A stretch of DNA of 64,000 bases from contig NZ_JACHJI010000002.1 of the NCBI RefSeq assembly GCF_014203535.1, positions 62,001 through 126,000 on the forward strand, written 5' to 3'. Position 1 is the stretch's first letter. Each line of letters begins with the position of its first letter. The position numbers and the translations under genes were made by a program. Below, piece by piece: positions 1 through 12,746 of this stretch. The stretch is from Streptomyces griseomycini. Its GTDB lineage: Bacteria; Actinomycetota; Actinomycetes; Streptomycetales; Streptomycetaceae. The notes below the pieces were generated by a model. The model had not been told where the DNA came from. It made no database searches and was given only the letters and a program-made list of their open reading frames with translations.

Positions 1-50
1 CCGTTCCCGGGGATCAGGCGCCGGGTGCGCGCACCGTGTTGGATGGTGCC

Positions 51-1253
51 ATGGCCGTACGACTGTCCCGCCCCCACCGCTTCGACGTGTGGGCCGCGCT
101 CGCCGGACTCGGCGGCGGGCTGCTGCTGTGGGGCATCGGGCTGGGCACCCGGCCGGCCGACGAGCCGATCGTGCTCTTCGACGGCCGCTGGCCGCTCCTC
201 GTCCCGCTCGCCGTGATCGCCGGCTGCGAACTGCTGCGCCGCTCCGCACCGCGCACCGCGCTGCTCCTCGGGACCCTGGCGCTGATCGCGGACACCGTCA
301 CCCGGGGCAGCATCGCCACGGTCGTGATGTACACCGACCTGATGTACGCCGCCGTCCTGTACGGCACGCCCGCCTCCGCCCGCCGCATCCCGTGGGTCAC
401 CGGCCTGCTCACCATCGCCGCGACGCTGGTGCCGTACGCCGTGTGGCGGGTGCCCGAGGCGCTGCTGATCGGTGTCGCCGTCGGCATCGTCTCGTTCGCG
501 CCCGCGTCGACCGGCCTCATCGTGCGCAACCACCGCGACGCCGCCGAGGCCGCCCGGCTGCGGGCCGAACAGACCGCGCTGCTCGCGGAGATGGACCGCA
601 CCCAGGCGGTGACCGCCGAACGCGCCCGGATGGCACGGGAGTTGCACGACATGGTCGCCAACCACCTCTCGGCGATCGCCATCCACTCCACGGCCGCGCT
701 CTCCCTCGACGACCCCGGGACCTCCAAGGAGGCGCTCACCGTGATCCGGGAGAACAGCGTCCAGGGGCTGTCCGAGATGCGCCGTCTGATCGGCATCCTG
801 CGGGACGGCGCCGACGACCGGGAGCCGGCGGCGACCCCGACCCTCGAGGGCCTCGGCGCCCTGGTCGAGGGGGCCCGCGCCAACGGCCTGGACGTCGCCC
901 TCGACGCCGCGTACGACTCCGTCCCGGCGCCGGTCGAGCTCGCCGCGTACAGGATCGTGCAGGAGTCCTTGACGAACGCGCTGAAGCACGCCGCGCGGGG
1001 GAAGGTCACGGTGTGGCTGCGCGGCCGGGGCGGCACCCTCGAGCTCCGCGTGAGCAGCCCCTACGGCGACCGGGACGCCCCGCGCGCCCCGGGCTCCGGG
1101 GCCGGCCTGGTCGGGATGCGGGAGCGGGTCGCCCTGCTGCACGGCACCTTCGGCGCGGGCCCCGAGAACGCCCCGGACCCCGCGGACGGCAAGCTCTGGG
1201 TCGTCCGCGCCTCCCTCCCCGTCTCCGACACCACCCGAGGAGAGACCCGATGA
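51..1253 (+). CDS. chiS: Sensor histidine kinase, NarL/DesK type (ChiS-like)
   Basis: Membrane sensor kinase that should phosphorylate the response regulator encoded just downstream. The first ~165 residues are hydrophobic with several predicted membrane spans. A short coiled coil (residues ~165-195) leads into a HisKA_3 dimerisation box with the phospho-acceptor His in ARELHDMVANHLS, and a HATPase domain ends with a GxGLVGMRERV box. The stop overlaps the next start (ATGA), so the two are translationally coupled. I chose the ATG at 51; an in-frame GTG at 36 would add five residues, and neither has a clear ribosome site. Position beside the chiC-type chitinase matches the ChiS/ChiR pair described for S. 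coelicolor chiC. The symbol rests on that synteny, recalled from memory. Confidence 0.85.
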   Translation: MAVRLSRPHRFDVWAALAGLGGGLLLWGIGLGTRPADEPIVLFDGRWPLLVPLAVIAGCELLRRSAPRTALLLGTLALIADTVTRGSIATVVMYTDLMYAAVLYGTPASARRIPWVTGLLTIAATLVPYAVWRVPEALLIGVAVGIVSFAPASTGLIVRNHRDAAEAARLRAEQTALLAEMDRTQAVTAERARMARELHDMVANHLSAIAIHSTAALSLDDPGTSKEALTVIRENSVQGLSEMRRLIGILRDGADDREPAATPTLEGLGALVEGARANGLDVALDAAYDSVPAPVELAAYRIVQESLTNALKHAARGKVTVWLRGRGGTLELRVSSPYGDRDAPRAPGSGAGLVGMRERVALLHGTFGAGPENAPDPADGKLWVVRASLPVSDTTRGETR

Positions 1254-1891
1254 TCCGCGTCCTGGTCGCCGAGGACCAGTCCGCCGTCCGCGCCGGACTG
1301 GTCCTGATCCTGCGCAGCGCGCCCGACATCGAGGTGGTCGGTGAGGCGGCGGACGGCGAGCAGGCGGTGGCGCTCGCCCGTGAACTGCGCCCCGACCTGG
1401 TGCTGATGGACGTGCAGATGCCGCGTCTGGACGGGGTGTCGGCGACCCGTCAGGTGGTCGCCGAACGGCTGGCCGACGTGCTCGTGCTGACCACCTTCGA
1501 CCTCGACGAGTACGTCTTCGGGGCGCTCAGGGCGGGGGCCTCCGGGTTCCTGCTGAAGAACACGGAGGCGAAGGACCTGATCGCCGCCGTGCGCACGGTG
1601 GCGGGCGGCGAGGGGATCGTCGCCCCGGCCGTCACCCGGCGGCTGATCGCCGAGTTCGCCGCGCGGCCCGCCCGCCCGGCGACGGCCGATCCGGCGGTGC
1701 TGGACTCCCTCACCCGGCGCGAGCGCGAGGTGCTGTCCTGCCTCGGCGACGGTCTGTCCAACGCCGACATCGCGGACCGCCTCGACATGGCGGAGGCCAC
1801 GGTGAAGACGCACGTCAGCCGCCTGCTGGGCAAGCTGGAGCTGCGCAGCCGGGTGCAAGCCGCGGTGCTGGCTCAGGAGTTGGGGATCTAG
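1250..1891 (+). CDS. chiR: LuxR/NarL-family response regulator (ChiR-like)
   Basis: A 213-residue DNA-binding response regulator. The N-terminal receiver domain has the acidic pair EDQ near residue 8, the phospho-acceptor Asp in LVLMDVQMP, a Thr in VLTTFD and the conserved Lys in FLLKNTE. The C-terminal LuxR helix-turn-helix begins at LTRREREVLSCL and continues through EATVKTHVSRLLGKL. Its start lies within the stop of the kinase gene, so the two form one operon. In S. coelicolor the equivalent regulator affects chiC transcription, and chiC is the next gene here. No target site for this regulator can be read from the sequence. Confidence 0.88.
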   Translation: MIRVLVAEDQSAVRAGLVLILRSAPDIEVVGEAADGEQAVALARELRPDLVLMDVQMPRLDGVSATRQVVAERLADVLVLTTFDLDEYVFGALRAGASGFLLKNTEAKDLIAAVRTVAGGEGIVAPAVTRRLIAEFAARPARPATADPAVLDSLTRREREVLSCLGDGLSNADIADRLDMAEATVKTHVSRLLGKLELRSRVQAAVLAQELGI

Positions 1892-1908
1892 CGGGAACAG
1901 CGGGACAG

Positions 1909-1941
1909 TGGTCCAGACCTATTGACCCGTGGTCCAGACCT
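1909..1941 (+). promoter_or_regulatory. Pair of 12-bp direct repeats (chitinase operator, DasR-like)
   Basis: TGGTCCAGACCT occurs perfectly at 1909-1920 and again at 1930-1941, a 21-bp period or two helical turns. Each copy resembles the palindromic dre core TGGTCTAGACCA bound by the GlcNAc-responsive regulator DasR. The same paired repeats are known upstream of Streptomyces chitinase genes, where they serve induction and glucose repression. The second copy lies inside the promoter spacer, so a bound protein would block RNA polymerase. Confidence 0.85.
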
Positions 1942-1950
1942 TTCTATTCT
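1922..1950 (+). promoter_or_regulatory. Predicted chiC promoter
   Basis: TTGACC at 1922-1927 and TATTCT at 1945-1950 are separated by exactly 17 bp, a good vegetative-type promoter. Transcription would begin near 1957, giving a leader of about 80 nt. Confidence 0.7.
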
Positions 1951-2000
1951 CGCGGCACTGCGGGCGTGATGGCTCAGTCATGCCCGCGACAACATCCCCG

Positions 2001-2018
2001 TTGCGCCCCGTGGCGCAA
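2001..2018 (+). other. Small hairpin in the chiC leader
   Basis: A perfect 7-bp stem (TTGCGCC / GGCGCAA) with a 4-nt loop sits three bases before the ribosome-binding stretch AGAGGAGG. It could affect mRNA stability or ribosome access; no known regulator is implied. Confidence 0.4.
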
Positions 2019-2037
2019 ACACAAGAGGAGGCGCACC

Positions 2038-3867
<1,830 letters not shown>

Positions 3868-3884
3868 ACGCTTCCGGCCATCCG

Positions 3885-3932
3885 CCGCGTTCACCCTCCC
3901 CCGGGCCTCGTCCTGGGGGAGGGTGAACGCGG
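3885..3932 (+). terminator. Terminator hairpin after chiC
   Basis: A perfect 18-bp stem (3885-3902 with 3915-3932) closes a 12-nt loop 17 nt past the chiC stop. There is no U-tract, as usual for Streptomyces. Part of the arm, GTTCACCCTCCCCC, recurs at 3941, and the converging minus-strand gene may share the signal. Confidence 0.8.
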
Positions 3933-4007
3933 CTGCGCGACGTTCACCCTCCCCCAGCAGCTCCGCTGCCGGGGGCGCCCCCACCCAGCGGGTCCCTGAA
4001 CGTCGCT

Positions 4008-4454
4008 CTACGCGACGTTCACCCGCTGTCCGGGCGGGGCTGCCTCCAGCCACGCGAGGAAACCGGTCAGCGCGTCTTCGCTCATGGCGAGCTCCAGACG
4101 CGTGCCCCGGTGCAGACAGGCGAGGATCACCGCGTCGGACAGCAGGGCCAGCTCCTCCTCGCCCTCCGGGACGCGGCGGCCGACCACCTCGATCGCGGAG
4201 CGCTCCAGGAGGCGGCGCGGGCGGGGGGCGTAGGAGAAGACGCGGAACCACTCGACCCGGTCACCGTTGTAGCGGGCCACCCCGTAGGCCCAGCCCTTGC
4301 CGCCGGAGTCGGCCGCCTCGGGGACGTCCCAGCGCAGGCTGCAGTCGAAGGTTCCGCCGGAGCGCTGGATCAGACGCCGGCGCAGACCGAAGACGAAGAG
4401 CCCCACCACCACGAGCGCCACGACGATTCCGCACACAGTCAGAGCGAGGACCAT
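4008..4454 (-). CDS. DUF2550 family membrane protein
   Basis: A small conserved actinobacterial protein of 148 residues. One N-terminal membrane helix (residues ~2-22, rich in Val/Leu) is followed by a basic turn (LRRRLIQR) and a cytoplasmic domain of ~120 residues containing FDCSLRW and GWAYGVARY. I chose the ATG at 4454 because GAGGAGG lies 8 nt upstream; a GTG two codons earlier sits too close to it. The gene converges on chiC and lies downstream of atpC behind a terminator, so it probably has its own promoter. Its function is unknown. Conservation beside the atp operon in Streptomyces is recalled, not tested. Confidence 0.8.
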   Translation of the reverse strand: MVLALTVCGIVVALVVVGLFVFGLRRRLIQRSGGTFDCSLRWDVPEAADSGGKGWAYGVARYNGDRVEWFRVFSYAPRPRRLLERSAIEVVGRRVPEGEEELALLSDAVILACLHRGTRLELAMSEDALTGFLAWLEAAPPGQRVNVA

Positions 4455-4510
4455 CGACACCGACCTCCTCGTCTCCTAGGTAACGGAACGGAAAAATCAT
4501 CCAGATCTGC

Positions 4511-4558
4511 CTCAGCCGCGACCGGCTCCGGATCGCTCCGGTGCCGGCCGCGGCTGAG
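4511..4558 (-). terminator. Terminator of the atp operon
   Basis: CTCAGCCGCGACCGG (4511-4525) pairs with CCGGCCGCGGCTGAG (4544-4558) with one mismatch and an 18-nt loop. It starts 24 nt past the atpC stop, in the right place to end the atp transcript. Confidence 0.75.
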
Positions 4559-4582
4559 TGACGTCATCTCACCGCGCTGGTG

Positions 4583-4960
4583 TCAGCGTCCCGCCGTCGC
4601 CGCCCGCAGACGGACATCCGCGCGGCGCTCGGCCTCGGTGTCGTCCTCGGCCTTCGCGCGGGCCAGCTCCTGCTCCGCGCGCTGGACGTCGATCTCGTCC
4701 GCCAGCTCGGCGATCTCCGCCAGCAGCGACAGCTTGTTGTCCGCGAACGAGATGAAACCGCCGTGCACCGCGGCGACGACCGTGGAACCTTCACTCGTAC
4801 GGATGGTCACCGGGCCCGACTCCAGCACACCGAGCAGCGGCTGGTGACCGGGCATGACGCCGATGTCGCCGGACGTGGTGCGCGCGACGACCAGGGTGGC
4901 CTCGCCGGACCAGACCTCTCGGTCGGCCGCGACCAGCGCGACGTGCAGCTCAGCAGCCAA
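4583..4960 (-). CDS. atpC: F1 ATP synthase epsilon subunit
   Basis: The epsilon subunit couples rotation of the central stalk and restrains ATP hydrolysis. The 125-residue protein opens with the typical beta-sandwich (AELHVALVAADREVWSGEA, then GDIGVMPGHQPLLG). It ends with a two-helix segment rich in Ala/Glu/Arg. The start is a TTG placed 6 nt after GAGGAG; upstream codons in this frame do not resemble the family. It is the last gene of the atp operon, 108 nt after atpD, and is followed by a terminator. Confidence 0.94.
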   Translation of the reverse strand: MAAELHVALVAADREVWSGEATLVVARTTSGDIGVMPGHQPLLGVLESGPVTIRTSEGSTVVAAVHGGFISFADNKLSLLAEIAELADEIDVQRAEQELARAKAEDDTEAERRADVRLRAATAGR

Positions 4961-5068
4961 GGTGGCTCCTCGGGTCACCACCCGGCGGGTCTGCCGGGTG
5001 TTGGTTACAAGTCTAAGGGGCGTGGCCGAGGGGGCGGGACGCACCCGCCCCCTCGGTGAGCATCAGGC

Positions 5069-7422
<2,354 letters not shown>

Positions 7423-7443
7423 GAGTCAGGTCCCTTCCTTACG

Positions 7444-9051
7444 TCACTTGGAGGTGCTGGTCGCCTTCGGAGCGGCCGAAGCGTCCTCGCCGAGCAGCTT
7501 GCCGTCCGAGGTCTCGAACTGCTTCTTGAACTCCGCCACGGCGTCGGCGATGGCCTGGATCGTGTCGTCCGACATCTTGGCGCCCTCGCGGATGGAGGTC
7601 ATGAGGCCCTGCTCCTTGCGGTGCAGGTACTCCAGCAGCTCCTTCTCGAAGCGGCGGATGTCACCGACCGGAACCTCGTCCATACGGCCCGTGGTGCCGG
7701 CCCAGATGGAGACGACCTGGTCCTCGGTGGCCATCGGCTCGTACTGGTTCTGCTTCAGCAGCTCGACCATGCGCTGACCGCGCTCCAGCTGCGCCTTCGA
7801 CGCGGCGTCCAGGTCGGAACCGAAGGCGGCGAACGCCTCCAGCTCGCGGAACTGGGCGAGGTCGACGCGGAGACGACCGGAGACCTGGCGCATCGCCTTG
7901 TGCTGCGCGGAACCACCGACTCGGGAGACGGAGATACCGACGTTCAGCGCGGGGCGCTGACCGGCGTTGAACAGGTCCGACTCCAGGAAGCACTGGCCGT
8001 CGGTGATGGAGATGACGTTGGTCGGGATGAACGCCGAGACGTCGTTGGCCTTGGTCTCGACGATCGGCAGACCGGTCATCGAACCGGCACCCATGTCGTC
8101 GGAGAGCTTGGCGCAGCGCTCCAGCAGGCGGGAGTGCAGGTAGAAGACGTCACCCGGGTAGGCCTCGCGGCCCGGCGGGCGGCGCAGCAGCAGGGACACG
8201 GCGCGGTAGGCGTCGGCCTGCTTCGACAGGTCGTCGAAGATGATCAGGACGTGCTTGCCCTGGTACATCCAGTGCTGGCCGATGGCGGAACCGGTGTAGG
8301 GCGCCAGGTACTTGAAGCCGGCCGGGTCGGACGCCGGGGCGGCGACGATGGTCGTGTACTCCAGCGCGCCGTTCTCCTCCAGCGCGCGGCGGACCGACGC
8401 GATGGTGGAGCCCTTCTGGCCGATGGCGACGTAGATGCAGCGGACCTGCTTCTTCGGGTCGCCGGAGCGCCAGTTGTCGCGCTGGTTGATGATCGTGTCG
8501 ACGGCCAGCGCGGTCTTGCCGGTCTGGCGGTCGCCGATGATCAGCTGACGCTGACCACGGCCGATCGGGGTCATGGCGTCGACGGCCTTGTAGCCCGTCT
8601 CCATCGGCTCGTGCACCGACTTGCGCTGCATGACCGTGGGGGCCTGCAGTTCGAGGGCGCGGCGGCCCTCGGTCTCGATCTCGCCGAGGCCGTCGATCGG
8701 GTTGCCGAGCGGGTCGACCACGCGGCCGAGGTAGCCCTCGCCCACGGCGACGGACAGAACCTCGCCGGTGCGGGAGACCGGCTGGCCCTCCTCGATGCCG
8801 CTGAACTCACCGAGGACGATGGCACCGATCTCGCGCTCCTCGAGGTTGAGGGCGAGGCCGAGGGTGCCGTCCTCGAACTTCAGCAGCTCGTTGGCCATGG
8901 CCGAGGGGAGACCCTCGACCTTCGCGATGCCGTCGCCGGCAAGGGTGACCGTACCGACCTCCTCGCGCGAGGCCGCGTCCGGCTTGTACGACTGGACGAA
9001 GTTCTCCAGCGCGTCCCGGATCTCCTCCGGCCGGATCGTGAGCTCCGCCAT
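7444..9051 (-). CDS. atpA: F1 ATP synthase alpha subunit
   Basis: Non-catalytic nucleotide-binding subunit of the alpha3-beta3 hexamer. The P-loop GDRQTGKT lies near residue 172 and the family signature [17 protein letters not shown] around residue 365. I place the start at the ATG giving [11 protein letters not shown], which aligns with the usual alpha N-terminus; the open frame runs ~30 codons further up but that part is unlike the family. The C-terminal tail beyond about residue 510 is Ala/Ser/Thr-rich and specific to actinobacteria. The gene is in the middle of the operon, 134 nt after atpH. Confidence 0.96.
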   Translation of the reverse strand: MAELTIRPEEIRDALENFVQSYKPDAASREEVGTVTLAGDGIAKVEGLPSAMANELLKFEDGTLGLALNLEEREIGAIVLGEFSGIEEGQPVSRTGEVLSVAVGEGYLGRVVDPLGNPIDGLGEIETEGRRALELQAPTVMQRKSVHEPMETGYKAVDAMTPIGRGQRQLIIGDRQTGKTALAVDTIINQRDNWRSGDPKKQVRCIYVAIGQKGSTIASVRRALEENGALEYTTIVAAPASDPAGFKYLAPYTGSAIGQHWMYQGKHVLIIFDDLSKQADAYRAVSLLLRRPPGREAYPGDVFYLHSRLLERCAKLSDDMGAGSMTGLPIVETKANDVSAFIPTNVISITDGQCFLESDLFNAGQRPALNVGISVSRVGGSAQHKAMRQVSGRLRVDLAQFRELEAFAAFGSDLDAASKAQLERGQRMVELLKQNQYEPMATEDQVVSIWAGTTGRMDEVPVGDIRRFEKELLEYLHRKEQGLMTSIREGAKMSDDTIQAIADAVAEFKKQFETSDGKLLGEDASAAPKATSTSK

Positions 9052-9185
9052 CTGAGTTCCCTGCTCTCCTTGTTGGGCCCGAAGTTTCACTTGGGGGGTA
9101 TGGGGACTCCCCCCAATATGAGGTGAATCCTCTGCACGGCCCAACCAGGGCCGTAAGTACGTACTGCCTATTAAGAAATTGCTGC

Positions 9186-10001
9186 TCAGCTCGCCAGTCG
9201 GCGGCTCGCGTCCTCCAGCCGGTCCGCGAGGGAGCCGTTGATGACCTCGTCGCCGACCTGCACCCGGATCCCGCCGAGGACCGCGGGGTCCACGTCGAGG
9301 TTGAGGTGCATCTGGCGGCCGTAGAGCTTCGCGAGGGCGGCGCCCAGGCGCTGCTTCTGCGTGTCGCTCAGCGGCACCGCGGAGGTGACGACGGCCACCA
9401 TGCGGTCACGACGGTCGGCGGCGAGCTTGGACAGGGACTCCAGTCCCGCTTCCAGGCTACGTCCTCGCGGCGCGGTCACCAGACGCGTCACCAGACGCTC
9501 GGTGGCCGCGTTCGCCCTGCCGCCGAGCAGGCCGCGCAGCAGCTCGCCCTTGGCGGAGGCGGTGGCGCTCCGGTTGGTCAGCGCGGCGCGCAGCTCGGTG
9601 TTCGAGGAGACGATCCGGCCGAACCGGAACAGCTCGTCCTCGACGTCGTCGAGCGCGCCCGCCTTCTGGGCGGCGGTGAGGTCGGCCAGGTTGGCCAGCT
9701 CCTCGAGCGCGTCCACCAGGTCGCGGGACTGCGACCAGCGGGAGCGCACCATGCCGGACACCAGGTCCGCGGCCGGGCCGCTGACCTGCGAGCCGAGCAG
9801 GCGCTGGGCCAGCTGGGCCTTGGCCTCACCGGCCTGCGCCGGGTCGGTGAGGACCCGACGCAGCGACACCTCGCGGTCGAGCAGCGCGGTGACGGCGGCC
9901 AGCTCGTCGGCGAGCGGGGCCGCGGCCACGGACGTGGAGTCCGTCAGCGCGTCGAGACGCTCACGTGCGGCTGCCAGGGCCTCGCGGCTCGCTCCGTTCA
10001 T
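9186..10001 (-). CDS. atpH: F1 ATP synthase delta subunit
   Basis: Peripheral-stalk subunit joining the b dimer to the top of F1. At 271 residues it is about 90 longer than the E. coli protein, the extra part lying N-terminal; this long delta is normal in Streptomyces. The family signature is the C-terminal beta-region with [25 protein letters not shown]. It overlaps the end of atpF by four bases (ATGA), so the two peripheral-stalk subunits are co-translated. Confidence 0.94.
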   Translation of the reverse strand: MNGASREALAAARERLDALTDSTSVAAAPLADELAAVTALLDREVSLRRVLTDPAQAGEAKAQLAQRLLGSQVSGPAADLVSGMVRSRWSQSRDLVDALEELANLADLTAAQKAGALDDVEDELFRFGRIVSSNTELRAALTNRSATASAKGELLRGLLGGRANAATERLVTRLVTAPRGRSLEAGLESLSKLAADRRDRMVAVVTSAVPLSDTQKQRLGAALAKLYGRQMHLNLDVDPAVLGGIRVQVGDEVINGSLADRLEDASRRLAS

Positions 10002-10546
10002 CGCGCGGCCTCGGCCTTCTGGTCGAGCTCGTCCAGGAAGCGGTCGATCACGCGGCTCTGCCGGGCGTGGTCCTCGAGGGACTCGCCCACGAGCTTGCCG
10101 GCCAGGTCGGTGGCGAGCTTGCCGACGTCCTGACGCAGCGCGGACGAGGCGGCCTTGCGGTCGGCCTCGATCTGGGCGTGACCGGCGGCGATGATCTCCT
10201 CACGCTGCCGCTGGCCCTCGGCCCGCATCTCGGCGATGAGCGCGGCACCCTGCTCCTGCGCCTCCTGGCGCAGACGCGCGGCCTCGTGCCGGGCCTCGGC
10301 GAGCTGGGCCTTGTACTGCTCAAGGACGCTCTGGGCCTCGACCTTCATGGACTCGGCCTCTTCGATACCGCCTTCGATCGCCGTGCGGCGCTCCTCCAGA
10401 ACCTTGTTGATGTTCGGGAGCAGCTTCTTCCAGAAGAAGAAGAACACGATGGCGAAGGCGATGGTGCCGACGAGCAGCTCGGGGCCCGGAGGCAGGAGCG
10501 GGTTCTGCTCCTCACCGGCCGCCAGCTGTACCAGGTTGGCGATCAC
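9998..10546 (-). CDS. atpF: F0 ATP synthase b subunit
   Basis: Peripheral-stalk subunit of 182 residues. One membrane helix (TIAFAIVFFFFWKKLLP, about residues 28-45) is followed by a long hydrophilic helix of Glu/Arg/Ala heptads to the C-terminus. The start is GTG with AAAGG ten bases upstream. It lies 42 nt after atpE and overlaps atpH. b is separate from delta, unlike the fused mycobacterial form. Confidence 0.94.
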   Translation of the reverse strand: MIANLVQLAAGEEQNPLLPPGPELLVGTIAFAIVFFFFWKKLLPNINKVLEERRTAIEGGIEEAESMKVEAQSVLEQYKAQLAEARHEAARLRQEAQEQGAALIAEMRAEGQRQREEIIAAGHAQIEADRKAASSALRQDVGKLATDLAGKLVGESLEDHARQSRVIDRFLDELDQKAEAAR

Positions 10547-10588
10547 ATCAGTGCCTTTCGTCGAAACGTGTCGGTGAGTAAGGGGCTC

Positions 10589-10843
<255 letters not shown>

Positions 10844-10903
10844 TTACATGGACCGGTGGGGGTTGGCCACCGGACGACTGGAGGTGCGGGATGGTGGGGC
10901 GGC

Positions 10904-11722
10904 TCAGTGGTGCTCGGCGAGAGCACCCTGAACGTAGGAGCAGGCCAGCAGTACGAAGACGTACGCCTGGACGGCCTGGACGAAGAGCTCGAAGAGGATC
11001 ATGACGACGGTCATGACGAACGAGACGCCGGCGGCCGGGATCATCCAGCTGTTCAGCAGGTACCAGCTGGCGACGGTGAACATCACGAGCAGCAGGTGGC
11101 CGGCGAACATGTTCGCGAAGAGCCGGACCGCGTGGGTGAAGGGCCGCACGAGGACGTTCGAGAAGAACTCGATGACCACGACGAGCGGCAGCACCGGGCC
11201 GAGCGACTTGTCGTAGCCGGTGAGGTTCTTGAACCCGCCCGCGAAGCCGTGCTTCTTGAACGTGAGCCCGAGCCACACCACGTAGACGATCGCGGCGAGC
11301 ACCGCCGGGAAGGCGATGATCGAGGACACCGGGAACTGGGCCAGCGGGATCACGGACCAGATGTTCATGATCCAGATGAAGAAGAACAGCGAGACCATGA
11401 GGGGGACGTACTTCTCGCCCTCCTTCTTGCCGAGGGTCTCGTAGACGATGCCGCGGCGGACGAAGTCGTAGCCGGCCTCACCGACCATCTGCAGCTTGCC
11501 CGGCACCACCTTGGCCTTGCCGAAGGCCGCCCAGAAGAAGCCGACGACGAGGACGGTGGTGATGAGCGCGAGCAGCATCACCTTGTTGAACTCGAACCCG
11601 CCGACGGTGGCGATCGGCTTGAAGAGGAACGAGTGCAGGCCCGGAGCCGGAAAACCACACCCGTTGTCGGACATGATCCGACAGCTCCAGTCAAAGGCGA
11701 GCTGGGTCTGGTCAGCACTCAC
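10904..11722 (-). CDS. atpB: F0 ATP synthase a subunit
   Basis: Membrane subunit forming the proton half-channels next to the c ring. The 272 residues hold five to six membrane helices. The essential Arg lies in FTHAVRLFANMFAGH, and the last helix has FELFVQAVQAYVFVLL. I chose the GTG with AAGGAG six bases upstream; an earlier in-frame start adds 20 residues of unlikely sequence. It is the first structural F0 gene after atpI, with a 225-nt gap that may hold a second promoter. Confidence 0.94.
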   Translation of the reverse strand: MSADQTQLAFDWSCRIMSDNGCGFPAPGLHSFLFKPIATVGGFEFNKVMLLALITTVLVVGFFWAAFGKAKVVPGKLQMVGEAGYDFVRRGIVYETLGKKEGEKYVPLMVSLFFFIWIMNIWSVIPLAQFPVSSIIAFPAVLAAIVYVVWLGLTFKKHGFAGGFKNLTGYDKSLGPVLPLVVVIEFFSNVLVRPFTHAVRLFANMFAGHLLLVMFTVASWYLLNSWMIPAAGVSFVMTVVMILFELFVQAVQAYVFVLLACSYVQGALAEHH

Positions 11723-11947
11723 CGCGGGCTCCTTCGGCGTGACGCATAGGTACGGCAACCTCGTTGTGTCGGCGCGGCGCACGGCCGCGGATCGGCACCG
11801 GACAGGTGTTACGGATGTGGGGGCGGCTGGGGGGCATCGAGCCTCGCGATCGCTCAGGCGTCAGCTCGGATGCCCGCGCCCGCGATGCCGCAGTTGGCAC
11901 CGGACGATAGCAGGAGTTCCCACCGGTCTTTATCGCGCCCCTACCCG

Positions 11948-12385
11948 TCACGACGACGGCCCCGTCTTCTCGGGCTTGTCGCTCTTCGCGGAGTCCGGAT
12001 CGACGTAGAAGAGCTTGGCCTTCATGTGCGCACGGGCCTGCGCGGCCATCCACACGACGGTCGCCACGACGAGCGAGACCGCGAACGTCTTCGGGTTGAA
12101 GAGCGACGTGCCCTTGAAGAGCGCGACGAACATCATGAGCAGCAGGAGCTGGGCGACGTAGAGCATCAGCCCCATGGCCTGGAACAGCTGTGGGAGCGAC
12201 TTCGCCGTCCACTGCAGCACGTACAGGCCGATCCCCATGAACAGGAGGGCGAGTACGACCCCGACGGCCGCGCCGAGCGCACCCTTGCCGCCGGCCACCG
12301 CACCGCTGACGGCGACGGCGACCGCACCGGCAGCGGCTGTGGGCACAGCGCACTGCAGAAGGTTCCGGGCGTCATGGGACGGCAT
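11948..12385 (-). CDS. atpI: ATP synthase-associated membrane protein I
   Basis: A small protein of 145 residues with four hydrophobic segments (roughly residues 14-32, 36-58, 72-92 and 100-118). The tail is charged and ends in KPEKTGPSS. AtpI is not part of the enzyme; in other bacteria it helps c-ring assembly. The start is the ATG (MPSHDARNLLQ) with GGAG eight bases upstream. Identity rests on size, membrane pattern and position as first gene of the atp operon, since AtpI sequence is poorly conserved. Confidence 0.82.
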   Translation of the reverse strand: MPSHDARNLLQCAVPTAAAGAVAVAVSGAVAGGKGALGAAVGVVLALLFMGIGLYVLQWTAKSLPQLFQAMGLMLYVAQLLLLMMFVALFKGTSLFNPKTFAVSLVVATVVWMAAQARAHMKAKLFYVDPDSAKSDKPEKTGPSS

Positions 12386-12746
12386 GGCGGCAACTCCGCT
12401 TTCACAGGGGGCAGGGGTGTCGTCATGGACGAGCGTAGACCCCCGGGCCGAGTGTGAAGACCTCACCAGAATGGACCGTCGCACTACGGTCCTTCAGCTC
12501 TCTCCGGGGTTCTCGTGAACGGTATCACAAACTATTTGATGCAGTCTTTACCTGATGGGTGTGCTGACTGTCACACATGAGAGTGAACCTGCGCGCTTGA
12601 GCGCGAACGACGCCGACTTGTCTGGTATTGGGGCGGTTCGTACACCCAACACCGTCCCATCGCACTCCCACGACTTGGTAATGCTCTAGTGAGATTCTTA
12701 CCTTCGCCGTGCACGCCCCGCCGGGTCGCCGGACCGGCGGGAACGG
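12386..12746 (-). promoter_or_regulatory. Promoter region of the atp operon (gap without gene)
   Basis: This 361-bp gap separates the transferase gene from atpI and is clearly richer in A+T than its surroundings, especially 12510-12560. It holds an imperfect palindrome, GTGTG-N8-CACAC (about 12559-12576), and a short hairpin, CGCGCTTGAGCGCG, near 12591 that may terminate the upstream transferase transcript. I see no confident -35/-10 pair. Confidence 0.45.

Noticed and set aside
1966..2037. Earlier in-frame start for the chitinase
   Set aside because: It would add 24 residues ahead of a normal signal peptide and include the leader hairpin; the GTG at 2038 has a strong ribosome site.
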